Assembly: GCA_903859815.1 (NCBI GenBank)
Contig: CAIOOA010000065.1
Location: 1-34,089, forward strand
Source of the DNA: an uncultured Methylococcaceae bacterium
GTDB lineage: Bacteria; Pseudomonadota; Gammaproteobacteria; Methylococcales; Methylococcaceae
Length of the DNA stretch: 34,089 nt
Direction: 5' to 3'
In this document: piece by piece, positions 25,277-32,955 of the stretch
Layout: the number at the start of each line of letters is the position of its first letter
Position numbering within the stretch: the first letter of the stretch is position 1
The notes under the pieces: generated by a model
What the model saw: only the letters and a program-made list of their open reading frames with translations
Databases searched by the model: none
Told to the model about the DNA's origin: nothing
Position numbers and translations under genes: made by a program

Positions 25277-25555
25277 CTATTCTTTGTCTGTTTGCTCCAC
25301 CAACAAGCGTTCATAGATGCTACGGGCCTCATGGGGCATGTCTGCCTGTTCATATTCTTCGGCAATCTCTAACAATCGGCAACGAGCTTCTTGCCCCTCA
25401 AACGAATCGGCATTGCGTTCGGCCAACTCGTAATACATTTCAATGGCTTGATGCGGTGAATCGCTACGGCGATAATTATCTGCCATCTCAAGCAAGTGAC
25501 TGAGCAGTGGCAGGACGACCTCGGCTTCGTTGTTGACTTCGTATACGGCGCTCAT
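25277..25555 (-). CDS. Small TPR-like helical repeat protein
   Basis: A 92-aa acidic protein. Two tandem helical hairpins of TPR type are visible, about 36-38 residues apart: D-S-P-H-Q-A-I-E-M-Y-Y-E-L-A-E-R and A-D-M-P-H-E-A-R-S-I-Y-E-R-L-L. GAGGA lies upstream of ATG at 25555. It is downstream of oleate hydratase, 203 nt away, with no gene in the gap. TPRs mediate protein contacts; partner unknown. Confidence 0.7.
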   Translation of the reverse strand: MSAVYEVNNEAEVVLPLLSHLLEMADNYRRSDSPHQAIEMYYELAERNADSFEGQEARCRLLEIAEEYEQADMPHEARSIYERLLVEQTDKE

Positions 25556-25758
25556 GGATTTTCCTCATTAATTGTGGGTTACGTGTGGCCCCTGCAATAC
25601 CTGCTCAATTGGGCCATCTGCTACTGGGTCCAGACAATTATCCGCTATGATGCACATTGCCTTGTTGACCGTTAGCACTGACTGCTTCAAGCCTACAGAA
25701 AGCGCTCATTTTTGTCGGTGCGCTGCCGCACTGACGGTGAAGGGTAGATAACGCTAAC

Positions 25759-27384
25759 TCAATGGTGCATGGTGGTCAGTGCGTTGAATAGCACACCGAC
25801 ATCGTGATGCCCCTTGAACACGGGTGGAATCACTTTATCGATGCCAAGCAACGCATAAACAGCCATTTGCGCCGATCTGACGGAATATTCAACGGTGAAC
25901 ACCACATCATCTGGGATTTCGCAAAACTGCCCGATAAATGCAAAATTCTTGGCACCAGGAGGGACAACATCGGGCCGGTCGCCTTTGACCCTAGGCATGA
26001 ATTGGCTGGTGATGAACGGCATCATGCAGGGGATGCAGATGGCGGCATCGATAATGGGCTGCGCCAGGTCGCCTAGTTTGAGGTGTTGGAATAGTTCCTG
26101 CAAAATCTCCTCGCCCGTGCACTCGGACATCGGTTTGTTGACGAAATCGCCTATCCTGTCAGGAAATAGGCCATAACCCCAAAATACGAAGATATTCTCC
26201 GGTTGATTGATGAAGTGTGGCTGGTGCGCCAGAACGACGCTCATGAACCAGCTCGAATCGACCATGGTGACCAAGCCGCCAGTACCCGCCTTATTGCCGG
26301 TGAATGCTTCCATGAAGTCGAAGAATGCCGGGCATTTGAGTGTCACGGTGAACGACTGCCACTTGGTCTGTCCGATGTGACCGTCAAACACGGCAGGATG
26401 TCCGAATCCTAGTCGGCCATTGGCAATGTCTTCCCACAGTTCCCATGCTCCGCCTGATGGTTTCGAATTCATAATGGCGGGTGATGTCATGGAGCCTATG
26501 CTGGCACCCTCCGTCATGCATCCCAAGGTGACGAACACTCGATCATCCGGGACAACGGCTAAGGCTTTACGTTCGCCCTCGCAGGTGTAACGGATGCCTT
26601 TCACTGCCTGTTCACTAGGGCTTATGTCAAAATCAAGCCCCGTGACCATGGTATTCATCGAGAAGTTCACACCCTCCCCCTTAAGCCAAGTCACGAGGGG
26701 CAGTATCATCGAATCAAACTGGTTATAAGGTGTGCGCCAAACCCCGCCCATTGTATTGAAATCGGGGAATAATTGAATGAACCGCAACAGATAGCGTTTG
26801 AGTTCGACCGCGCTATGCCAAGCTTGGAATGCGAACATTGTCGACCACATCAGCCAGAAGCTATTTTCGAAAAATGTCGGCGAGAACCAATCGTCGATGC
26901 GCTTGTTGGCAAGCGAGTCTTCCGAATGGATAATGAGAGCGAGCAAATCCAGACGATCCTTTTCACTCAGTCCAAAAGAGGAAACATCGACTTTTCTGCC
27001 ATTTTTTAGCAATCGGCAGCGAGAGGACGTGACATATTTTTGGCTAAATTCAACAATTTCTTCGGTGACGCATTTATCTGAGTCGGTTAGCGAGGGAATG
27101 CTGGCAAATAGGCCGAAGGTGCAGGCGTAATGCTCTTCGAGCATCCGCCCACCCCGAATGACATAACCATTTTCCGCTGAGCCGAACCCGTCCATACTGC
27201 CACCAGAAACATTCAGTTCCTCGAAAATATGAATGGACTCCCCGGCGACAAGACCATCCCTGATCAGGAAAGCTGCGCCGGCGAGTGAAGCGATTCCGCC
27301 ACCGACGAAATAGGTTTGGGCAAGCGGTGGCGTTTTAGACGCGGGCAAAATGTCGGTTGTATTGATTGGGTGTGTAAGTGCCAT
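25759..27384 (-). CDS. ohyA: Oleate hydratase (MCRA family)
   Basis: A 541-aa FAD-dependent flavoprotein that adds water to the cis-9 double bond of oleate, giving 10-hydroxystearate. The Rossmann motif Y-F-V-G-G-G-I-A-S-L-A-G-A-A-F-L is at ~25-40, then G-G-S-M-D-G and R-G-G-R-M-L-E-E-H-Y, matching the conserved active-site loop of the family. It is somewhat shorter than the usual ~560-650 aa. AGAGG precedes ATG 27384. It follows a 162-aa membrane-protein gene by 30 nt and is likely co-transcribed with it. Roles proposed for such enzymes include fatty-acid detoxification and membrane stress tolerance; the role here is unknown. Confidence 0.93.
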   Translation of the reverse strand: MALTHPINTTDILPASKTPPLAQTYFVGGGIASLAGAAFLIRDGLVAGESIHIFEELNVSGGSMDGFGSAENGYVIRGGRMLEEHYACTFGLFASIPSLTDSDKCVTEEIVEFSQKYVTSSRCRLLKNGRKVDVSSFGLSEKDRLDLLALIIHSEDSLANKRIDDWFSPTFFENSFWLMWSTMFAFQAWHSAVELKRYLLRFIQLFPDFNTMGGVWRTPYNQFDSMILPLVTWLKGEGVNFSMNTMVTGLDFDISPSEQAVKGIRYTCEGERKALAVVPDDRVFVTLGCMTEGASIGSMTSPAIMNSKPSGGAWELWEDIANGRLGFGHPAVFDGHIGQTKWQSFTVTLKCPAFFDFMEAFTGNKAGTGGLVTMVDSSWFMSVVLAHQPHFINQPENIFVFWGYGLFPDRIGDFVNKPMSECTGEEILQELFQHLKLGDLAQPIIDAAICIPCMMPFITSQFMPRVKGDRPDVVPPGAKNFAFIGQFCEIPDDVVFTVEYSVRSAQMAVYALLGIDKVIPPVFKGHHDVGVLFNALTTMHH

Positions 27385-27414
27385 GGTAAAACCTCTGGTT
27401 TGAAGATGAGTAAA

Positions 27415-27903
27415 TCAGCTTAGGCGTTCTATTGCCTTGCCTCCATGCCGAAGCGATTGGGCATGCCCATTCACGCCAAAAAACCCGAATACGATGACCC
27501 CCAAGGCAAAGATACCTGCTTGGGCTAATTGCAAGCCATAGGGTATTGGGTTAACGCTGAGCAGTAATGCCAATACTACGAGCGACGGCACCAAGCCGAA
27601 TACAATAATCAGCGCAATAATAAATACGGGCTGTTCCGCGCCGGTGGGTTTAGTATGGGCAAAGCCAGAAACGACTTTGATGATGGTTTGGCCGAATAAT
27701 ACAGCCGAGCCAAATGACAGTTCCGGCGATTCAATGATGGCGAACAGTGACCGGCCAACACTCACATCGACGATGGAAATGACAACCAAGGGGAGGACGA
27801 TGAACAGCAAATCGCCCAATATGGCATACATCGCGGCTTTTCGATGAATCTTATGAGGATCATCTAGGTTACTCGTTACGGATGCGGGTGGGTCTTTAGT
27901 CAA
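27415..27903 (-). CDS. Four-helix membrane protein of unknown function
   Basis: A 162-aa protein. Four hydrophobic segments are visible at ~27-48 (I-L-G-D-L-L-F-I-V-L-P-L-V-V-I), ~65-82, ~92-116 (V-F-I-I-A-L-I-I-V-F-G) and ~128-148 (A-G-I-F-A-L-G-V-I-V-F-G-F-F-G). The short N terminus is cytoplasmic-like and charged. I recognise no family. Its stop lies 30 nt before oleate hydratase, so a joint function with that enzyme, for example at the membrane, is plausible but unproven. Confidence 0.7.
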   Translation of the reverse strand: MTKDPPASVTSNLDDPHKIHRKAAMYAILGDLLFIVLPLVVISIVDVSVGRSLFAIIESPELSFGSAVLFGQTIIKVVSGFAHTKPTGAEQPVFIIALIIVFGLVPSLVVLALLLSVNPIPYGLQLAQAGIFALGVIVFGFFGVNGHAQSLRHGGKAIERLS

Positions 27904-27946
27904 TTCGAGGATACCTTTTTAGATACTCAAACCCAGTGCAAAAAAG

Positions 27947-27968
27947 ACCGGATGGCAAGCCATCCGGT
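27947..27968 (-). terminator. Hairpin terminator on the minus strand
   Basis: ACCGGATGG and CCATCCGGT form a 9-bp stem with a CAAG loop; on the minus strand it is followed by TCTTTTTT. It would stop transcripts coming from the PEP-CTERM gene before the oleate hydratase operon. The 27904-28276 stretch otherwise holds only the 28053-28236 element. Confidence 0.65.
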
Positions 27969-28052
27969 TAACTCAGGCAGAGCAGGAAGAACTTTGAATC
28001 TTAAATACTGTTAATGGTCAAATCAGCGCCATCTAGCCTAGTGCTCATTGTT

Positions 28053-28236
28053 GTTATACACAAGTCCAGCCAAGCAGAAAATGCCGTCATTCCAGCAGGG
28101 ATGCAGGAATCCAGTGCCATGGATGGTAACTCGTCGATATGTAAGTGTTTGATTTAAAGTATATACCAACACCTCCCTGTGACTGGATTCCGGCAGTCCA
28201 TGCCGGAATGACGGGCTTCAAGCACTTGTGTATAAC
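28053..28236 (+). repeat. 184-bp MITE-like palindromic element
   Basis: Terminal inverted repeats GTTATACACAAGT (28053-28065) and ACTTGTGTATAAC (28224-28236) are perfect over 13 bp. Inside them, CCGTCATTCC...GGAATCCAGT and ACTGGATTCC...GGAATGACGG form a second inverted pair. There is no coding capacity. It is a non-autonomous or REP-type element between the PEP-CTERM gene and the terminator. Confidence 0.8.
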
Positions 28237-28276
28237 GACCAGAGCCTAGTGTAGGATGCGCAAGCCTCCATGATTT

Positions 28277-28930
28277 TTATTTAGCAGCGGCAGCTTTAGA
28301 CGACAAACGGCGACGGTTGACAGCCATGGCAAAAAGGCCAATGCCGAATAGGGCTAGGCTGGCAGGTTCAGGAATGCCTGCGGAAAAGCCAGGTGAAGCA
28401 AACGTGCCACTCGCGGAAATGGACTCTTGAGTTTCCGTGAAGCTCCTTGTGAAACTCCAACGAAGAGCGGCATCTGACGCAGTACAGAAGTTAATGCCAG
28501 TTGGCGTTGCGCAGCCACCCCCTTGAGTTCCCAACAAGATTCCGGGTGTGATAATGCCACGGGTATACACATCCAGAAAGTTGGTTCTTTGGGTAATGAT
28601 GATCAGTTGAGATGCTACATAGGTTCCGATGTTTGCTGGCCCGGTGATGTTAAAAGATGACATATTGGTAATATCCAATGGACCGGCAAGGGTAAAAAGA
28701 GTGTCTTGCGGTATTGGCGAGAAATCGCCATTATTGAGACCATATTTAGGATTTACAACAGTTATCACACCTGGTGCGCTTAGATCTACCCCTGTTATGG
28801 TTGCCCCAGTGGCACCAATTGATGAGGTGCCATTTAAATTCACAAGCTCTGCTTGTGAATTGGCAGCGAACACGCAACTGCCTAGTGCTAAGCCTGTGAG
28901 TATCAATGTTTTTATAACGTGAGCCTTCAT
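28277..28930 (-). CDS. PEP-CTERM sorted exported protein
   Basis: A 217-aa protein from ATG 28930 (M-K-A-H-V-I-K-T-L-I-L-T-G), preceded by AGGA; the frame is open 19 codons upstream, but that N terminus does not look like a signal peptide. The signal peptide ends near A-A-N-S-Q-A-E. The C terminus carries the sorting tag I-P-E-P-A-S-L-A-L-F-G-I-G-L-F-A-M-A, then basic R-R-R-L, which is recognised by exosortase for export and cell-surface or extracellular-matrix attachment. The middle (~25-185) is of no recognised family. No exosortase gene is in the window. Confidence 0.85.
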   Translation of the reverse strand: MKAHVIKTLILTGLALGSCVFAANSQAELVNLNGTSSIGATGATITGVDLSAPGVITVVNPKYGLNNGDFSPIPQDTLFTLAGPLDITNMSSFNITGPANIGTYVASQLIIITQRTNFLDVYTRGIITPGILLGTQGGGCATPTGINFCTASDAALRWSFTRSFTETQESISASGTFASPGFSAGIPEPASLALFGIGLFAMAVNRRRLSSKAAAAK

Positions 28931-29049
28931 AGAATTATCCTGATTAGATGGTACGGAAAAGATTAAAGCCACTAGCTTTGGATTCATTCTTTAGTTTCCA
29001 TAACTTGGGCTGGCTTTAGAGTAATGTAGGGAAAATGGTTATGGCTGTC

Positions 29050-29065
29050 TGTACGCTAACGTACA
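29050..29065. promoter_or_regulatory. Palindromic operator-like site
   Basis: TGTACG-CTAA-CGTACA is a perfect 6-bp inverted repeat with a 4-nt spacer. It lies 120 bp upstream of the PEP-CTERM start and just past the Usp gene stop, on a stretch free of genes. It could bind a dimeric regulator. The spacing is consistent with upstream control of the PEP-CTERM gene. Confidence 0.35.
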
Positions 29066-29121
29066 AAGCCCATATCCGCTATGTTGGAACAATGGATTCA
29101 GTCGCTTTATTCCAATCCTAT

Positions 29122-30474
29122 TCAACCTTTACCATTGTTTAACCCTGTCAAGATGTGGAGTAAATCCGCAAGGTTTCCAACTGTTTCCTTAGTCGGCATG
29201 GACTGCCCATGAACCACCAGAATAGGTACTCCAGAATCATGGATAATGGTTTTCGTGACATTTTTATGGAATAATTCGGAAAACCCCAATCGACCATGGG
29301 AACTCATAGCGATAAGCTGCGGTTGATGGGTTTTCACATAATTCAGAATGCCGGATTCCACCGCCTGGGCCTTGATTTTGACATTCCTTAGCTGGATTCC
29401 TAAATTGAGAAACTCCTTTTCCAAGCCAGCCAGCATGACCGAAGCCTTGGGATGCTGCTTAAATGCCGTTTCCACAGTCAACACGGTAATATTAGAGTTG
29501 GCCCCTTGGATAATATTTGCCAGCACTAAAAAAACGGGAAGGGACTCGGCGCTAAAATCTGTCGTAATCAATATCTCATAGGGCAGACTAACATCGGATT
29601 TGACCGGCTCGCACACGACGATGATGGGAGTTCGCGAGGCATGAAGCAGTTTGTCGGCATGGGACCCGTTAATCAACCTATCGGTTAAAGAATGCTTGTG
29701 CGCAACCAATACGATCAACTTGGCAGAAACGGTTTCGCTTAGGATTACGATTTCATTAACTGGGTCGCCATGCCGGACATAAAATTCGACATTGATCCGA
29801 TTAGCCATCGGCAAGCTTAGTTTTAACTTTGCAAATTCATTGACCGCCCAACGTTCCACGATTTCCAGTGCCAGTGGCAGGACCGTAACCCACGGCAATT
29901 GGCTCCACTGTTGGCGGGTTTTGAAATCTATATTCTCGAACGCCGGGTGTATGGAAATTAAATCGGATGGCGTCAAGTTTTCTGCCGGGAAGGCATTTTC
30001 CAAATCAATGCTATAAACAATCTTCAGCCTGTCATTCGGTTTGCTCCACATTAAGGCCAGTCGGATTGCATATTCAGAATTGGCGGAAAAATCGACAGGC
30101 ACGACGATATTTCTACCAACGGCATGGGCATCAATCGAAGCATCCTCGACCGCCCTTTCCGCCACGGCCAACTCAACCACTGCCAGTTCCGCCACCGCCA
30201 ATTCCACCGCCGCCGGCCTGACTGGTTCCTTGGGAGTGTTATCCACTGGCAATGGGATTTTGCTGGTTTCCTCCGCTTTGATTAGGGGAGGAGATTGCGG
30301 GGATTTTCTTTTATAGAAAGCAAACGCCAGCAAACCAGCGGCAAACCCTAAGGCGATGAAGCGGTCACCAAACGATTCGCCAGTCTGTGCCGCTGCCTCG
30401 GCTAATACCATTGCGGTACTTGAACAGAACGTTGCCAGGATTGCCAAGAGTTGCCAAAAGTGTCGTCTAACCAT
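29122..30474 (-). CDS. Membrane-anchored tandem universal stress protein
   Basis: A 450-aa protein from ATG 30474 (M-V-R-R-H-F-W-Q-L-L), preceded by GGGGAG. The N terminus has a signal-like segment (~8-25) and a second transmembrane segment (~40-55: I-A-L-G-F-A-A-G-L-L-A-F-A-F-Y), then a linker with an alanine/valine/glutamate repeat (A-V-E-L-A-V-A-E-L-A-V-V-E-L) at ~85-112. Two UspA domains follow: ~120-280 (N-I-V-V-P-V-D-F-S) and ~290-420 (E-I-L-I-T-T-D-F-S, then S-S-H-G-R-L-G-F). The second domain keeps G-x-x-G but lacks the final Gly of the usual ATP motif. The start overlaps the end of the 75-aa gene by 8 bp. A stress-response role is inferred from the family. Confidence 0.85.
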   Translation of the reverse strand: MVRRHFWQLLAILATFCSSTAMVLAEAAAQTGESFGDRFIALGFAAGLLAFAFYKRKSPQSPPLIKAEETSKIPLPVDNTPKEPVRPAAVELAVAELAVVELAVAERAVEDASIDAHAVGRNIVVPVDFSANSEYAIRLALMWSKPNDRLKIVYSIDLENAFPAENLTPSDLISIHPAFENIDFKTRQQWSQLPWVTVLPLALEIVERWAVNEFAKLKLSLPMANRINVEFYVRHGDPVNEIVILSETVSAKLIVLVAHKHSLTDRLINGSHADKLLHASRTPIIVVCEPVKSDVSLPYEILITTDFSAESLPVFLVLANIIQGANSNITVLTVETAFKQHPKASVMLAGLEKEFLNLGIQLRNVKIKAQAVESGILNYVKTHQPQLIAMSSHGRLGFSELFHKNVTKTIIHDSGVPILVVHGQSMPTKETVGNLADLLHILTGLNNGKG

Positions 30475-30694
30475 GTTTTTTTCTCCCCGCAAAAAGCATC
30501 AATCCACCGCCAGCCAATACGGCTCCTAGACCGGCCCAGATTGGAATAATGACCGTCTGCGTATCTTTAACCGTCAGTTCGAGTGGGCCTAATTGGGCTT
30601 CTTGGGTTTCCTTGGTATAGCTGAAACGTCCATAAGCCAATCCCAGCAGGCCAGTTACCATCAGCACGATTGCCACGAGCTTGAGTGCATTCAT
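30467..30694 (-). CDS. Small two-helix membrane protein
   Basis: A 75-aa protein with transmembrane segments at ~5-22 (L-V-A-I-V-L-M-V-T-G-L-L-G-L-A-Y) and ~50-68 (P-I-W-A-G-L-G-A-V-L-A-G-G-G-L-M), and a linker containing L-G-P-L-E-L-T-V-K-D-T-Q-T-V. It resembles small conserved inner-membrane hypotheticals; I give no name. Its stop overlaps the Usp start, so it is translationally coupled to the Usp gene and probably acts with it at the membrane. Confidence 0.75.
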   Translation of the reverse strand: MNALKLVAIVLMVTGLLGLAYGRFSYTKETQEAQLGPLELTVKDTQTVIIPIWAGLGAVLAGGGLMLFAGRKKHG

Positions 30695-30724
30695 CTGATA
30701 TCCCCTAATTTTGACAAGAAGCGA

Positions 30725-30749
30725 AAGAAGCCGATCACATCGGCTTCTT
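30725..30749 (-). terminator. Hairpin downstream of the Ala/Pro-rich gene
   Basis: AAGAAGCCGAT and ATCGGCTTCTT form an 11-bp perfect stem with a CAC loop. On the minus strand it lies 23 nt past the stop of the 78-aa gene and is followed by a pyrimidine-rich tail (TCGCTTCTTGTC). The gap to the next gene's start is ~30 nt. Confidence 0.7.
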
Positions 30750-30771
30750 TATCAGCGCAAGGGCTATGGGT

Positions 30772-31008
30772 TCACTTGGCCGGTGCTTTCCATGGCAGGT
30801 ATCCAGGAGGGAATGCCTTAGTAGGGGCTGCTGCGGGGGCGGCTGATGCCGGGGCGGCGACTGCCGCTGGTGGGGCGGCCTCGGGGGCTACCGCAGGGGC
30901 TGCGGGTGCGGCCGCTGGAACCGCTTCCACGGCTGCGGCGGGTTCTTCAGTTATGCCAATGACTGGCAATGACATGAGCAATATAAATCCAACAACTAAT
31001 TTCAGCAT
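30772..31008 (-). CDS. Exported Ala/Pro-rich small protein
   Basis: A 78-aa protein: signal peptide M-L-K-L-V-V-G-F-I-L-L-M-S-L-P-V-I-G (residues 1-18), then a low-complexity A/P/V/E tract (~20-62) and a short end P-P-G-Y-L-P-W-K-A-P-A-K. It looks secreted or periplasmic. AAGGTGT precedes ATG at 31008. No family is recognised. The hairpin at 30725-30749 follows it. Confidence 0.65.
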   Translation of the reverse strand: MLKLVVGFILLMSLPVIGITEEPAAAVEAVPAAAPAAPAVAPEAAPPAAVAAPASAAPAAAPTKAFPPGYLPWKAPAK

Positions 31009-31119
31009 AATGGGACACCTTTAAGAGGTTTCTAGGATAGGGTTATCGCCATTGATCGGGCGATGCTTTGTTATACTCCCTACCCACTAGAAGGTCTGTT
31101 CGATACCGCACATAAAAAG

Positions 31120-32955
31120 CTAAAACAGCTTCTCAAACTCCCCCGCCGACACTGGCTTGGAGAACAGATACCCTTGCCCATAGTCGCAACCAGCTTGCAG
31201 CAGCTTGTCGCGCTGCGCAGCCGTCTCTATCCCCTCGGCGATGACCTTCATGCCGAGTTTGTGCGCCATCAGGATAATGGCCTCACACAACGACATATCG
31301 GTTGAATTGGTATCCAGATTATCCACAAAGTTCTTATCGATCTTCAAATAATCAATATCGAACTTCTTCAGGAAGGACAAAGACGAATACCCAGTTCCGA
31401 AATCATCTACCGCCACTTGCATGCCAGTGTCTCTAAAGGCAAACAATTTTTCTGCGGCAAGCGGGGGAATATCCAGCAACAAGCCTTCGGTGATTTCCAC
31501 CAAGATACAAGACCCGGGCAGATTCAAATGCTGCAAATACTCAAACCAATCGGTATGTCCGTCGCCAAATTGAACGGGGGATTTGTTGACGCTGATTTGG
31601 AACAGCGGATGACCATGGGCGCGCCATTTTGCCACTTGGGCAACCGCTTGATGAAACACCCATTCGCCGATTTCAATGATCATGCCGGTTTCCTCGGCGA
31701 TGGGGATGAATTCGGCAGGGCTGATCAAACCGTGGACAGGGTGTTGCCAGCGCAGCAATGCCTCGGCTTTGTGGATGTTGCCGGTCGCCAATTCCACAAT
31801 GGGTTGGTAAGCCACCCATAGCTGATGGTCTGCCAATGCGCTATGCAAGTCATTGACTAGACGCAGGCGAGTCTCCGCCGCTTCCTGCATGGCCGGCGTG
31901 AAGTAACAAAAGCGGTTGCGCCCCTGCTGCTTGGCGGCATACATGGCTTGGTCGGCTTTTTTGAGTAAATCCTCCCAGTTGTCGGCATCGTCCGGGTACA
32001 GCGCAATACCAATGCTGAATGACACATAGCAGAGTTCCTCTTTTAATTGGAATGGCGCTGTCATGCAGCGCAGGATGCACTGGGCAACCCGGTCAACGCT
32101 CCTGAGATCGACCAATTCGCCCAAGATCAGGATGAATTCATCTCCGCCCGGACGCGCCAAGGTATCGGTCTCACGAACGCAGACTTGCAGGCGGTGGGCG
32201 ATTTCCTTCAGCAATCCGTCCCCGATGTCGTGACCCAGGGTGTCATTGATATCTTTGAAATGGTCAAGGTCGAGAAACATCAAGGCCAAATGATTATGCA
32301 CCCGGTGGGATTTATGAATGGCCTGCTTCAACCGGTCAATGAACAAACGCCGATTGGGCAGCCCGGTCAACGGGTCAACATTGGCTTGTTGGAGGATGAT
32401 TTCCTCCGTATGCTTTTGTTCCGTGATGTCCATTACCGCCGCAAAACAGGTTTGCCGGGTAGGGTCGGCGCTTGCCTCAATAGAGACCCAGCGGTGATTG
32501 TTGCCCACTTGAAGCATTATTTCGCAGTGCTGTGCGCCATCACAGACACTGGCAAACACGTTTTCCAGAAACTGGTTGAATTCGGGCCGGTGTTCGAAGC
32601 TGACGCAATTAGCAAACGGCTTCCCCGATAGCTTGGATCGCCCAAGTTCCAACAACAAGCCCCCACGGAAATTGGTCTGTTGGATGATGCCGTCAATTCC
32701 CAGGGTAAAATAAGCGACGGGGGCAAAATCGAACAGATCGGCATAGCGTTCCAGTGCCAGTTCAGCCACCGACCGGGCTTCCTGCAATGCCTCGTTCTGC
32801 ATCTCCAATTCGATCTGGTGGACCTGCAATTCATGCATCAACCTTCGTTCGTCGATCAGATTGCCCGTCAATGTCTTTGTTTTGGTGGCAAGTCGTTGTT
32901 CTGCCTGGAGACGCAGTTCTGCGGCATTCTGCCCTACATCAGAGGGCTTTTTCAT
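31120..32955 (-). CDS. PAS-GGDEF-EAL cyclic-di-GMP signalling protein
   Basis: A 611-aa cytoplasmic protein. Residues ~15-70 are a helical/coiled segment, ~70-185 a PAS domain with PAC (ends A-V-M-D-I-T-E-Q-K), ~190-355 a diguanylate cyclase with intact G-G-D-E-F and an R-E-T-D inhibitory I-site five residues before it. Residues ~370-610 are an EAL phosphodiesterase with K-A-E-A-L-L-R-W and D-D-F-G-T-G-Y-S-S-L. Both active sites look intact, so direction cannot be told. It overlaps the CheB/CheR-type gene by 17 bp and is likely co-translated with it as one signalling module. Confidence 0.93.
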   Translation of the reverse strand: MKKPSDVGQNAAELRLQAEQRLATKTKTLTGNLIDERRLMHELQVHQIELEMQNEALQEARSVAELALERYADLFDFAPVAYFTLGIDGIIQQTNFRGGLLLELGRSKLSGKPFANCVSFEHRPEFNQFLENVFASVCDGAQHCEIMLQVGNNHRWVSIEASADPTRQTCFAAVMDITEQKHTEEIILQQANVDPLTGLPNRRLFIDRLKQAIHKSHRVHNHLALMFLDLDHFKDINDTLGHDIGDGLLKEIAHRLQVCVRETDTLARPGGDEFILILGELVDLRSVDRVAQCILRCMTAPFQLKEELCYVSFSIGIALYPDDADNWEDLLKKADQAMYAAKQQGRNRFCYFTPAMQEAAETRLRLVNDLHSALADHQLWVAYQPIVELATGNIHKAEALLRWQHPVHGLISPAEFIPIAEETGMIIEIGEWVFHQAVAQVAKWRAHGHPLFQISVNKSPVQFGDGHTDWFEYLQHLNLPGSCILVEITEGLLLDIPPLAAEKLFAFRDTGMQVAVDDFGTGYSSLSFLKKFDIDYLKIDKNFVDNLDTNSTDMSLCEAIILMAHKLGMKVIAEGIETAAQRDKLLQAGCDYGQGYLFSKPVSAGEFEKLF

